Source: UBA4416 sp040387555
GTDB lineage: Bacteria; Bacteroidota; Bacteroidia; B-17B0; Aurantibacillaceae
Reading direction: 5' to 3'
Assembly (NCBI GenBank): GCA_040387555.1
Contig: JAZKDO010000003.1
Location: 806,001-870,000 of the forward strand
Length of the DNA: 64,000 nucleotides
A model generated the notes under the pieces. That model was not told the DNA's origin, made no database searches, and saw only the letters and a program-made list of their open reading frames with translations. Both the position numbers and the translations under genes were made by a program. Within the stretch, counting starts at the first letter, position 1, and every line of letters starts with the position of its first letter. Below are positions 18,084-27,616 of this stretch, piece after piece.

Positions 18084-18976
18084 TCTTCTGCAGGTTCTTT
18101 CTTCTTTTCTTTTTTTTCTTTTGGTTCATCACCGTCACTCATTCCTTTCTTGTGAACATGAAATTCAAAAGGAGTATTATTTCCAGACACACTGTATTCA
18201 ACAAATACATTCTCAAAATTGATCCTGTCCATTGGCTCTGTATTAAATGATGGAGAAGGATTTTTAAATTCAAACAGCATCGCATAACCGATTTTTCCTT
18301 CAGGATAGGAAACAGCTTTTGATTTTTTAAACTCATTATAATAAATCTTTCCTTCTGAGGTCTGCAGTTTTGCTTTCGAGCCATGTATTCCTAAAAAATT
18401 TGTGCCGGTATAAATAACTTTTATGTAAGCTTTTGTAAGGTCGCCAATAGCAATGCATTTTGTGGAGCTAATACTTAAGTTGCCTGCTTGATAATAGGAT
18501 CCCCCATCCGAGTATAGTTTGAATAATCCTGGATTATGAATGGCTTCAATCTTTCCCGCAGTGTAAATTTGTTTTATATTCACTTTAATGTCATATAACT
18601 TAAAGCTTTTTGATTCGGCCAGAATACCAAATATTTTTTCGCCACCTGGCCCAATCACCATCGGCTTTTTTTTAAAAATTGTGATCGGCTTATTTTCTGA
18701 GTCAGTAATAGAAATATCGTCTGAATGAAGTATTTTAAATTGTTCAGAAATATTAGTAATAATGAAAGTCATTTTTATTTTATTTCTAAAAGCGTAAGTT
18801 TCAGTGATCTTAAATTTTAAACCATCCTGTTCGAAAATAGTATCCGAATATAAAACGGTTGACCTTTGAGATAGGGCGACGATAAGCGAGGTGACGCCTC
18901 CACCTCCTTGTGATTTTAATTGTTCATTATAAAATAATATTAGTAAGATGGTTAATGTAAATGTTAGATTTTTCAT
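18080..18976 (-). CDS. Secreted protein of unknown function
   Basis: 298 residues. A signal peptide (MKNLTFTLTILLILFYNEQLKSQ) is followed by a Gly-rich start (GGGGVTS) and a mostly beta-strand body (VLYSDTIFEQDGLKFKI, FIITNISEQFKI, GGEKIFGIL). This looks like immunoglobulin-like domains with DUF4138/TraN-like features, but no family can be assigned. The C-terminus is a Lys/Glu-rich low-complexity tail (PKEKKEKKKEPAED). It should be periplasmic or surface-associated. The 3' end overlaps idi by four bases in convergent orientation. Confidence 0.7.
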   Translation of the reverse strand: MKNLTFTLTILLILFYNEQLKSQGGGGVTSLIVALSQRSTVLYSDTIFEQDGLKFKITETYAFRNKIKMTFIITNISEQFKILHSDDISITDSENKPITIFKKKPMVIGPGGEKIFGILAESKSFKLYDIKVNIKQIYTAGKIEAIHNPGLFKLYSDGGSYYQAGNLSISSTKCIAIGDLTKAYIKVIYTGTNFLGIHGSKAKLQTSEGKIYYNEFKKSKAVSYPEGKIGYAMLFEFKNPSPSFNTEPMDRINFENVFVEYSVSGNNTPFEFHVHKKGMSDGDEPKEKKEKKKEPAED

Positions 18977-19170
18977 TAATGGTTTGACTTGTTACTCAAA
19001 TATATGCTTTGTATGCTTACTAATTTTTTGCTAGGGATTATTTGTTAAAATATAGGCGCTAATTTTAAATCAGTCTGAGGTATATGTCAGGTGTTGAGAG
19101 GCAAACCAAAATATTTTTCAACTATCTGTTTATCAGTAAATTAATAATTTCCTTATTTCAGATAAATCCT

Positions 19171-19178
19171 TATTTTTG
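19171..19178 (+). promoter_or_regulatory. Bacteroidota -7 box of hppA
   Basis: TATTTTTG matches TAnnTTTG exactly, 22 bases before the ATG of the membrane pyrophosphatase. Confidence 0.55.
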
Positions 19179-19200
19179 CACCCTTTAATTTATATAACAT

Positions 19201-21975
19201 ATGAACGATTTAGTGATTTACATGATCCCGGTACTGGGAATCTTAGGTTTAGTGGTAATGGCAATCAAATCTGCTTGGGTAACTAAGCAGGATGCCGGTG
19301 ATAAGAACATGCAGGAGTTAGCTGGTTATATAGCTGATGGTGCAATGGCTTTCTTAAAAGCAGAATGGAAAGTATTAAGCATTTTTGTGGTTTTTGCAGC
19401 TGCTCTATTAGCTTATTCTGGAACAATACATGAAGTTAATGGTAAAGAGATCCACTCTAGTTGGATAATCGCTATTGCTTTTATAATAGGAGCAGTATTC
19501 TCTGCAACAGCTGGATATATTGGTATGAAAGTAGCTACCAAGGCTAATGTTCGTACAACTCAAGCAGCTCGTACAAGTTTAAAACAAGCTTTAAAAGTTT
19601 CATTTACAGGTGGTACTGTAATGGGCTTAGGTGTTGCTGGTTTAGCAATCTTAGGTTTAGGTGGTCTATTCATCGCTTTCTTAGGAATATTCAGTGATTT
19701 AGGAGAAGATACAGTTAAAACAGCAATCGAAGTATTAACAGGTTTTTCTTTAGGAGCTGAATCAATCGCTTTATTTGCACGTGTTGGTGGTGGTATTTAT
19801 ACTAAGGCTGCTGACGTTGGTGCTGATTTAGTAGGTAAAGTTGAAGCAGGTATTCCTGAAGATGACGTTCGTAACCCTGCTACTATTGCTGATAACGTAG
19901 GTGATAACGTAGGTGACGTTGCAGGTATGGGGGCCGATTTATTTGGATCTTATGTAGCAACTATTTTAGCTACAATGGTTTTAGGTCAGGAAATTGACGC
20001 ATCTGCGGATCATTTCGGTGGTATGTCTCCTATCTTATTGCCAATGGTAATTTGTGGTTTAGGTATTTTATTCTCTATCGTTGGTACATGGTTCGTTACT
20101 ATTAAAGATGATAAATCAAATGTTCAAACAGCATTAAATTTAGGTAATTGGGCATCTATGTTAATTACCGTAATAGCTTCTTACTTTATAGTAATGTGGA
20201 TGTTGCCTGAAACGTTAAATCTACGTGGCTATGAATTCTCAAACTTAAATGTTTTCTATGCAATTGTTGTTGGTACTGTGGTTGGTGCAGTTATGAGTAT
20301 TGTAACAGAGTATTACACAGCAATGGGTAAGGGACCTGTAATGTCTATCATTCAACAATCATCTACTGGTCACGCTACTAATATCATTGGTGGTTTAGCA
20401 GTTGGTATGAAATCAACTGTTATTCCGATTTTAACTTTAGCGGCAGGTATTATGGCTTCTTATTATTTCGCCGGTTTATATGGTGTGGCTATTGCTGCAG
20501 CAGGTATGATGGCAACTACGGCTATGCAATTGGCAATCGATGCTTTCGGGCCAATTGCTGATAACGCTGGTGGTATTGCGGAAATGAGTCAGTTACCTCC
20601 TGAAGTTCGTGAACGTACAGATAATTTAGATGCAGTTGGTAACACAACAGCAGCTACAGGAAAAGGGTTTGCTATTGCTTCTGCAGCCTTAACATCATTA
20701 GCTTTATTCGCTGCCTTCGTAGGTATTGCAGGTATCGACGCGATTGATATCTATAAAGCTCCGGTATTAGCAGGTTTATTTGTAGGTGGTATGATTCCAT
20801 TTATTTTCTCAGCATTATGTATCCAGGCGGTTGGTAAAGCAGCAATGGATATGGTGCAGGAAGTACGTCGTCAGTTCCGCGAAATTCCAGGGATCATGGA
20901 ATACAAAGCTAAACCTGAGTATGAAAAATGTGTAGCTATTTCTACAAAAGCATCTATCCGCGAAATGATGATGCCAGGTGCAATTGCTTTAATCACGCCT
21001 TTAATTGTTGGGTTTGTATTCGGACCGGAAGTATTAGGTGGTTTATTAGCTGGTGTTACCGTATCAGGTGTGTTAATGGGTATTTTCCAGTCTAACGCAG
21101 GTGGTGCATGGGATAACGCTAAGAAATCTTTTGAAAAAGGGGTATTGATCAATGGAGAGATGTTCTACAAAAAATCTGAACCACACAAAGCATCAGTTAC
21201 TGGTGATACAGTTGGAGATCCGTTCAAAGATACTTCAGGACCTTCAATGAACATCTTGATTAAATTAATGTCGATTGTATCGTTAGTTATCGCTCCTTAC
21301 ATCGCAGTAGTTGGTGGTGAAGACGCTTGTTGCGCAAATGGAATGGTAACTAATGAAGTGATCAAATGTAATATCAACGGACAGGAATACACTTGCAGCA
21401 GCAAAGCTGAATGTGACAGCATTATGAATGCTAACAAAAAAGATATCGCTGAATTAAAAGGAATGTACGAAGTGGATGGTTCTCATTCTTCAGTGGATTT
21501 CAGTATCAAGCATATTGTGACTAATACTAAAGGAACAATGAACATTGATAGTGGTTACATCAACTTAGATAATGCTGGAACCAAGATCTACATTCAGATG
21601 AATGCAAAATCAATGAATACTCAGAGCGCGGGACGTGATGAGCATTTATTAAGCGCTGACTTCTTTGACGCTGCTAAATTCCCTCACTTGATTTTCGAAG
21701 CTTCTGAAATAGTAAAAGATTCTACAAGCATGGAATACAGTTACCTAGCTAAAGGAAAATTAACCATTAAAGGTATTACGAAAGAGTGTAATATCCCTTT
21801 CAACTTTGTTGGAGTTGAAATGAAAGATATGGGTGAGCATGGTAAATACAACGTTGGTGGTTTTGAAGGAAAAGCGGTGATCAACCGTACTGAATATGAA
21901 ATCGGTAAAGCAGGTGGATTAGGAGAAAATGTAACGATCAGCATTAACCTTGAGGTGATGCAAGAGGTTAAATAA
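19201..21975 (+). CDS. hppA: Membrane-bound ion-pumping pyrophosphatase with C-terminal YceI domain
   Basis: 924 residues, against about 700-760 for ordinary membrane pyrophosphatases. Residues 1-700 are the complete 16-helix pump that couples pyrophosphate hydrolysis to H+ and/or Na+ export. The catalytic blocks are present: ADVGADLVGKVEAGIPEDD (about 204-222), DNVGDNVGDVAGMGADLFGSY, and the second-half IADNAGG. GNTTAATGKG has Ala484 where K+-independent enzymes carry Lys, predicting the K+-dependent class. A Cys-rich linker (five Cys, about 705-740) joins to a YceI-like lipocalin domain (about 757-924; EVDGSHSSVDFSIKH, LSADFFDAAKFPHLIFE, KGKLTIKGITKE). Known pyrophosphatases have both termini outside the cytoplasm, so the YceI domain should lie in the periplasm, its normal place. 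A strong terminator follows. Confidence 0.96.
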   Translation: MNDLVIYMIPVLGILGLVVMAIKSAWVTKQDAGDKNMQELAGYIADGAMAFLKAEWKVLSIFVVFAAALLAYSGTIHEVNGKEIHSSWIIAIAFIIGAVFSATAGYIGMKVATKANVRTTQAARTSLKQALKVSFTGGTVMGLGVAGLAILGLGGLFIAFLGIFSDLGEDTVKTAIEVLTGFSLGAESIALFARVGGGIYTKAADVGADLVGKVEAGIPEDDVRNPATIADNVGDNVGDVAGMGADLFGSYVATILATMVLGQEIDASADHFGGMSPILLPMVICGLGILFSIVGTWFVTIKDDKSNVQTALNLGNWASMLITVIASYFIVMWMLPETLNLRGYEFSNLNVFYAIVVGTVVGAVMSIVTEYYTAMGKGPVMSIIQQSSTGHATNIIGGLAVGMKSTVIPILTLAAGIMASYYFAGLYGVAIAAAGMMATTAMQLAIDAFGPIADNAGGIAEMSQLPPEVRERTDNLDAVGNTTAATGKGFAIASAALTSLALFAAFVGIAGIDAIDIYKAPVLAGLFVGGMIPFIFSALCIQAVGKAAMDMVQEVRRQFREIPGIMEYKAKPEYEKCVAISTKASIREMMMPGAIALITPLIVGFVFGPEVLGGLLAGVTVSGVLMGIFQSNAGGAWDNAKKSFEKGVLINGEMFYKKSEPHKASVTGDTVGDPFKDTSGPSMNILIKLMSIVSLVIAPYIAVVGGEDACCANGMVTNEVIKCNINGQEYTCSSKAECDSIMNANKKDIAELKGMYEVDGSHSSVDFSIKHIVTNTKGTMNIDSGYINLDNAGTKIYIQMNAKSMNTQSAGRDEHLLSADFFDAAKFPHLIFEASEIVKDSTSMEYSYLAKGKLTIKGITKECNIPFNFVGVEMKDMGEHGKYNVGGFEGKAVINRTEYEIGKAGGLGENVTISINLEVMQEVK

Positions 21976-21988
21976 ATTTTATTTATTG

Positions 21989-22026
21989 AAAAAATCCCCG
22001 TTTGTTTTTCAAACGGGGATTTTTTT
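21989..22026 (+). terminator. Rho-independent terminator of hppA
   Basis: A 16-base perfect stem (21989-22004 with 22010-22025, core ATCCCCGTTTG) closes a T5 loop, 13 bases past the stop, and ends in T6. The flanking A and T runs could make it bidirectional. Confidence 0.93.
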
Positions 22027-22238
22027 ATGATTTAATATTTGATGCATGATATAAAAGCCGGATAAACTTAAAGACTTGTAGATAAAATAAATTTATTGTG
22101 TAACCAGATTTATCTTATTGATTGTAACAGGGCAATGAGAATGATCTTGCTTTAATGTATTTGTTTTTTATCCTTGAGTTATTTTTTGAGTTAATTAAAT
22201 TTTTTTAAAGCTGATTTTACTTCTATAATAATTAAAAC

Positions 22239-23669
22239 TTATTTACAACCATTTTTAATGATTTCATCAGTTGCTGCATCATAACCTAAGCCTTGAGATT
22301 GTTTTAAATCCGCACAGGATCCGGATACATCATTCATATACTTTTTCAATTTACCTCTGTAATAAAACGCCCTTGCTGATTTGGGTTCTAATTCAATCGC
22401 CTTATTCAGATCAGCTAAGGCTAATGCATCTTTTTCTGTCTGGTAATAAGCAATACCCCGTTCAAGGTATGCGAGTCTATAATTTGCTTTTAGTTTTAAA
22501 GATTCATTAAAATCATCAATAGCACCCTGGTAATCTTTTATGTTATATTTACTAATCCCTCTTTGGTAATAAGTGTCATGAGATTTATTAATTGCCAAGG
22601 CATTGGTGCAATCCTCAATTACTTCTTTATCCTCCTGTTGGTCGTATTTTACTAATGCGCGGTAGTAATAACCGTATTCAGATGGCTCTTTTTGAAGCGA
22701 TGTGTTAAAGTCCGCTAACGCCAGAGAATACTTTTTAAGATAGTAATAATTGATTCCACGCCATAAAAAATGCTTGGCTGTGTTTAATTTTAAATCAATG
22801 GCCGCATTGAAATCTGGCTCAGCTTCTTTATACTTTTCTAATTGATATTTCGCAAGTGCTCGGTTGTAATAAGCTTCAGGCTTTGCAGGATCTATCTCTA
22901 ATGATTTATTATTATCTGCCAATGACTTTTCATAATTTTGTTGGTCGTAATATACGATAGCCCTGTTGTAATAAGCTTTCGCATATTTGGGATCATGTTG
23001 AATCACAGTATCATAATCTGTAATTGATTCTTTGTAACGCTTTAGATTATGATAATGCAAGCCTCTCCAGAAATAAGTTTCATGATAATTTGTCAAAGCC
23101 AGTGATTTATTACAGTCCGATAAACCGCCTTCAAAATCTTTCAGGTAGTATTTTGTAATGGCACGGTAATAAAAAGAATTATCATAGCTGAGGTCTGCTT
23201 CTACAGCCTGGTTTAAAACTACAAGGGCTTCATGATACTTTTTTAAATCATTCAAAGCTGCTCCTTTGTAAGTTAATGCTTTTGCATAATTATTCCGCAA
23301 GGAAATAGCTGTATCGAAATTGGCTATTGCCAATGTATAATTTGATAAGTTATAATAGCATATGCCTCGGCTGTAAAAAGCGTCTGCTTTTCTTCTTCCT
23401 AAGGAAATACTTTTATCAAAATTAGTAATACCATCTTTATAGTCTTTCATTTCAAAGGCGCACAAACCCCGGTTGTATATGGCATTTGCATCTTTAGGTT
23501 TTTTCATCAGGTAGTTAGAATAGTCTAAGTAGGAACCGGCAAAGTCTTTATTCTCATGCTTTTTAAATGCACTGGTAAACATAGGATCCACTTCATCTTT
23601 ATCACGTTGAGAGAAACCGGAATGATTTAAGACTAGTAATAATGAGATAATATAAAATAGATGTTTCAT
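22239..23669 (-). CDS. Secreted TPR-array protein
   Basis: 476 residues. A signal peptide ends near FSQ (residue 21), and almost all the rest is about 13 tandem 34-residue tetratricopeptide repeats with the pattern A-[FY]-Y-x-R-[AG] ... Y-x-x-A-[IL]-x-D-x-[ND]-x-[AS]-[IL]. The array should form a superhelical protein-binding scaffold in the periplasm or on the outer membrane. No enzymatic domain is visible. It is the last gene of a minus-strand run (transporter, GNAT, pfkA, this gene); its ATG is 21 bases after the pfkA stop. The repeats retain enough protein similarity that recombination-based copy number change is possible. Confidence 0.9.
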   Translation of the reverse strand: MKHLFYIISLLLVLNHSGFSQRDKDEVDPMFTSAFKKHENKDFAGSYLDYSNYLMKKPKDANAIYNRGLCAFEMKDYKDGITNFDKSISLGRRKADAFYSRGICYYNLSNYTLAIANFDTAISLRNNYAKALTYKGAALNDLKKYHEALVVLNQAVEADLSYDNSFYYRAITKYYLKDFEGGLSDCNKSLALTNYHETYFWRGLHYHNLKRYKESITDYDTVIQHDPKYAKAYYNRAIVYYDQQNYEKSLADNNKSLEIDPAKPEAYYNRALAKYQLEKYKEAEPDFNAAIDLKLNTAKHFLWRGINYYYLKKYSLALADFNTSLQKEPSEYGYYYRALVKYDQQEDKEVIEDCTNALAINKSHDTYYQRGISKYNIKDYQGAIDDFNESLKLKANYRLAYLERGIAYYQTEKDALALADLNKAIELEPKSARAFYYRGKLKKYMNDVSGSCADLKQSQGLGYDAATDEIIKNGCK

Positions 23670-23690
23670 TTGAAAATAGTTAGTTTAATA

Positions 23691-24659
23691 TTAAGAAGAG
23701 AGTACGTCCAGGATTTTCATCATTTCCGGATTCAGATCGTCAATGTGTTTCACAGCGTCTCTGAAATGAGTATAGGATACCTGTTTATTTACAATACCAA
23801 TCATTTCATTCGTATGTCCATTCTGCAAAGCTTTTACAGCATAGTAACCCATTATACTAGCGTTTACTCGTTCCATGCACGTTGGGTTTCCTCCTCGTTG
23901 AATATGTCCTAAAATAGAAACACGGATATCAAATTCAGGCCATTCTTTTTTTAGTAGGTTGCCAATACCTACGGCACCTCCGTTTTCATCTCCCTCTGCT
24001 ACAATTATGATTCGGCTTTTTTTAGTAAGTCTCCATGACTTTTTATTTTCCAGAAGTATCTGCAAATCATTCTTCCGCTCCGGAATTAAAATAGCTTCCG
24101 CTCCACAGGCAATCGCACTTCTTAGGGCAATTAATCCTGCATCTCTTCCCATTACTTCCACAACAAATATTCTGTCATGACTTTCCGCAGTGTCTCTGAT
24201 TTTATCCACTGCTTCCACTACGGTATTAGTAGCGGTATCGTAGCCTATAGTAAAATCGGTACCGATGAGGTCATTATCAATGGTTCCCGGACAACCAACC
24301 GTTTTTATGCTATGTAATTTACTGAACTCCAACGCTCCTTTAAAACTACCGTCTCCTCCAATAACAATGAAACCATCAACTTGGTGCTTTTGCAACGTAC
24401 TTAATGCAGCCTGCATGCCTTCTGGCGTAGTAAAACGTTTACTACGGGCAGTTTTTAAAACAGTTCCGCCACGGTGAATGATGTTTGATACTTTACTTTT
24501 TGTCAAAAGAATATGATCATCATCAATCAATCCTTCGTAACCTCTGTAAAATCCAATTACGTCGATATTTTCGGCGCGCGCAGTTCTAACTACGGCTCTA
24601 ATGCAGGCGTTCATTCCTGGTGCATCGCCGCCTGATGTTATTAATGCTATTTTTTTCAT
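23691..24659 (-). CDS. pfkA: ATP-dependent 6-phosphofructokinase
   Basis: 322 residues, the standard bacterial length. Phosphorylates fructose 6-phosphate to the 1,6-bisphosphate in glycolysis. The motifs are complete: ITSGGDAPGMNA (nucleotide loop), GGDGSFKGA (the Gly after GGD marks the ATP rather than PPi type), PGTIDNDL with the catalytic Asp, EVMGRDAG, and HIQRGGNPTCMER. It lies four bases downstream of the GNAT gene and 21 bases upstream of the TPR gene, inside a tight minus-strand run that also holds an RND-type transporter, an unusual setting for a glycolytic enzyme. Confidence 0.97.
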   Translation of the reverse strand: MKKIALITSGGDAPGMNACIRAVVRTARAENIDVIGFYRGYEGLIDDDHILLTKSKVSNIIHRGGTVLKTARSKRFTTPEGMQAALSTLQKHQVDGFIVIGGDGSFKGALEFSKLHSIKTVGCPGTIDNDLIGTDFTIGYDTATNTVVEAVDKIRDTAESHDRIFVVEVMGRDAGLIALRSAIACGAEAILIPERKNDLQILLENKKSWRLTKKSRIIIVAEGDENGGAVGIGNLLKKEWPEFDIRVSILGHIQRGGNPTCMERVNASIMGYYAVKALQNGHTNEMIGIVNKQVSYTHFRDAVKHIDDLNPEMMKILDVLSS

Positions 24660-24663
24660 ATGC

Positions 24664-25164
24664 TTATTTTTTTCTAATGGCGTAAATTAATTCATCTAAA
24701 AACTCATTATTCTTAAAAATGGTTTTTTCATATTTTCCTTCCAGTTTAAAACCAGATTTCTCAATTACTTTTTGTGAAGGAATGTTCGTTCCATAAATCC
24801 TGGCAAAGATCCTAACGATATCGAGATGCTTAAATCCATAGTCTACTATTTGCGGGATAGCTTGTTTAATGATGCCTTTTCCCCAATAGGGCTCACCTAA
24901 CCAGTAACCGATCTCCGCGTTCTTTCTTAAAATATCACTTTGTAAATGCAGACCTATGCTTCCCACAGGTTTATCGTTTATTGTAATGGCAAATATCTTT
25001 GAGTTAACATTGAAAGTTGTAGAAGCTATAAATGTTTTACCATTTTCATGGGTGTAGGGATGTGGAAAGACATCAGCCATGAATTGCGCAACATTTTTAT
25101 TGTTTGCCAGTTCAACTAAAGTATTCAGGTCATCCAGTTGCCAGGCACGTAATGTAACTTTCAT
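24664..25164 (-). CDS. GNAT-family acetyltransferase, RimJ/RimL-like
   Basis: 166 residues. Acetyl-CoA-dependent N-acetyltransferase fold: N-terminal VTLRAWQLDDLNTLVELAN, central KPVGSIGLHL strand, EIGYWLGEPYWGKGIIKQAI (acetyl-CoA pyrophosphate loop of the type 3 subfamily), IFARIYGTNIPSQKVIEKSGFKLEG. Relatives acetylate ribosomal protein N-termini or small amines; the substrate is unknown. Four-base gaps on both sides place it in one operon with the upstream transporter and downstream pfkA. Confidence 0.9.
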   Translation of the reverse strand: MKVTLRAWQLDDLNTLVELANNKNVAQFMADVFPHPYTHENGKTFIASTTFNVNSKIFAITINDKPVGSIGLHLQSDILRKNAEIGYWLGEPYWGKGIIKQAIPQIVDYGFKHLDIVRIFARIYGTNIPSQKVIEKSGFKLEGKYEKTIFKNNEFLDELIYAIRKK

Positions 25165-25168
25165 ACTA

Positions 25169-27427
25169 CTATTTCTTTTTATTTCCTAAGATCCAAAATA
25201 ACAAAACCGGGAGTAAAAAAATATCCGCAACAACTGCAATAATGATGGTAATACAAATTAAAAATCCAAAATAAAATGTACTTTGAAAATCGCTCACCAT
25301 TAAGCTGACAAAGCCTCCCATTAAAATAAAGGTAGTTAATAAAATTGGTTTACCGGTTTCAAAATAGGTGCGCTTAAATGCATAAATCAACGATTTTCCA
25401 TAACCCAATTCAATTTTCAGTCTTGAAATAAAATGGATGGTATCATCTGTTGCCACTCCAAAAGCGATACTGAAAACAAGAGAAGTTGCAGCTTTCAGTT
25501 CAATTCCTGAAAATCCCATGATTCCGGCAATGATTAATAGCGGAATAACGTTTGGTAAAATAAAAACCAGTACCATGCGCCAACTCCGATGCAAAAAATA
25601 GGTAAGCAAAGCAATCACTATAATTGAAAACAGGAATCCTTGAGTCATATTGGTGACCATATATTCATTATTACGGTCAATCAAATGCGCTGCACCGGTT
25701 ATTTTTATTTCTATATCTTTTGCATTAATGTTTGACATAATAAATTTCTGGAGTTGTAGATTCAGCTCATTTACTTTTAAGCTTCCAATGTCACTAATCT
25801 TTCCATTTATGCGTGCAAATTTTCCATCGGATGTTATGATGCGTTTAATGTCTTTATTCTTCTTATTACCGATCAGTTGTTTTTTTACTTCTTCATAATC
25901 TTCCTTATTTGGAAATTTGCCCTCGCCCGATGTTTCATCATTCAGTGCTTTATTAATGTTTTTGGTAAGCATAGCCGGCGAATACATAAAACCAGCATGA
26001 TACTCTTTTTTTAAAAATTCATCAACAGTATTTAACTGCCGCATAATATCATAATCCCAAACCGTTTTATTGTTTTTTATTTCAACCGCAAGCTCTAATG
26101 GACGAACGCCGCTATAATGTTTATCAAAAAACATAAAGTCCTGCTTTATTTTCACGCTGTCCGATAGATCTTCCAATAAAATATTGTTTACCCTGATTTT
26201 ATAAATGCCAATAATGGAAAGCGTCAATAGTAAACAGGTTGTAACAATAATGGTTTTTTGGTGTCGAAAAATCCAAAATAACATTTTACGCATAACATTG
26301 TAAGTTCGGTTATTCTGATCATGAACTGCTACTAGTTTTTTTGGTGTAAAGAAATAGAGTAGGGCAGGAAGCAGAGTATATGTTAACACAAAAGCAATAA
26401 CAATGCCGACGGACGTGTATATACCAAAGTCTTTAATTGGTTTAATACTTGAAAAGAGCAATGAAAGAAAACCGACAGCGGTTGTTATTAAAGTAAGAAA
26501 AGTAGGAAACCCCACTTCCTTAATTATAAGTGGATATATTTTTTGTTTCTCTGTGCCTTTTGCCACTTCCTCAAAATACTTGGAGAAGAAATGAACCACA
26601 TCACTCATGCCGGCAATAAATATCATGGTTGGCAGCATACAGGTCATGATATCCAATGATTGATTCAACATCGCCATAATACCTAAAGTCCAGAAAATAG
26701 AAACCATGACAATGGTCATCGGAACAATAACACCATAAGCTGATTTAAATGATATCCATAAAAAAAGTATAACCAACACAAAAGAAATTCCAAGAAAGTA
26801 TACAAATTCTTTTTCAAGGTTCTTTAAATACACATCTTGTGCAACAATTCTCCCAACAAAATGTACTTGGTCAAAATTATATTTTGAAAATGCTTTTTCT
26901 ATGCTTCGTGCAAGGCTGTCACTCTTTGCTTTGCTTAATCCTTCTTTGGTTTTAATAAAAATTGAAATGGATCGTGCATCTTTAGGAAAAAAAGAGCCGA
27001 TAAGTTCTGGCGTATTATATATGTTGATGCTGTCTTCTTTGTATAATGATTCATCATCAATATGAAGTAATCTTTTTTGAACAGGAGCTAAACCACTTAA
27101 CGAGATGTTTTTAATATTAGTTGGCGATATTACCCGATCGGTATGTGGAATAACTTTTAATTCATTAGAAAGTGATTCGATCTTTTCTAAAAAATCTTTT
27201 CTAAAAATACCGCTCTTATTCTCAATACCAAGTAAAACAAATTCATTATCCCACTCAAATCGGTTACGGTGAGTTTCATATACTCCAAGCTCATTATCTT
27301 CATTAGGAAAAAAGGCTTCAAAATCATAATTAAACTTCAGGTCCTTTATTTTGAAAGCGCATAGAATAGTAAAGGCAACAACAAAAATAAGAATAGAAGA
27401 ATTAATTATTTTTTGAGATACTTTCAT
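25169..27427 (-). CDS. RND-superfamily (MMPL-type) transporter
   Basis: 752 residues with the 1+5+1+5 helix layout of RND/MMPL exporters: an N-terminal helix, a large periplasmic domain (about 35-200), five helices, a second helix and periplasmic domain (about 395-585), and a last five-helix bundle. Each half carries the family's proton-relay region: GMSDVVHFFSKYFEE (about 280) and FGVATDDTIHFISRLKIEL (about 665). Relatives export lipids or hydrophobic molecules without a TolC partner. No membrane-fusion protein gene is nearby, consistent with the MMPL/HpnN-like group. It is the first gene of the run leading into GNAT, pfkA and the TPR gene. Confidence 0.88.
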   Translation of the reverse strand: MKVSQKIINSSILIFVVAFTILCAFKIKDLKFNYDFEAFFPNEDNELGVYETHRNRFEWDNEFVLLGIENKSGIFRKDFLEKIESLSNELKVIPHTDRVISPTNIKNISLSGLAPVQKRLLHIDDESLYKEDSINIYNTPELIGSFFPKDARSISIFIKTKEGLSKAKSDSLARSIEKAFSKYNFDQVHFVGRIVAQDVYLKNLEKEFVYFLGISFVLVILFLWISFKSAYGVIVPMTIVMVSIFWTLGIMAMLNQSLDIMTCMLPTMIFIAGMSDVVHFFSKYFEEVAKGTEKQKIYPLIIKEVGFPTFLTLITTAVGFLSLLFSSIKPIKDFGIYTSVGIVIAFVLTYTLLPALLYFFTPKKLVAVHDQNNRTYNVMRKMLFWIFRHQKTIIVTTCLLLTLSIIGIYKIRVNNILLEDLSDSVKIKQDFMFFDKHYSGVRPLELAVEIKNNKTVWDYDIMRQLNTVDEFLKKEYHAGFMYSPAMLTKNINKALNDETSGEGKFPNKEDYEEVKKQLIGNKKNKDIKRIITSDGKFARINGKISDIGSLKVNELNLQLQKFIMSNINAKDIEIKITGAAHLIDRNNEYMVTNMTQGFLFSIIVIALLTYFLHRSWRMVLVFILPNVIPLLIIAGIMGFSGIELKAATSLVFSIAFGVATDDTIHFISRLKIELGYGKSLIYAFKRTYFETGKPILLTTFILMGGFVSLMVSDFQSTFYFGFLICITIIIAVVADIFLLPVLLFWILGNKKK

Positions 27428-27616
27428 TAAAATCCTTTTTTAGCTGTAAGGCATATTAATGGATAAACATTGCAAGAGAAATTGTGTGAACACATTACTT
27501 GAATGTTTTGAAACAAAAATTGTACTGAGAAAATAGAAAAAATACTGGAAAAGAATTGGGAATGTTTACTCATAATTATTGAAATAAATATGAGCTTAAA
27601 TGTACAATTTTATAAA

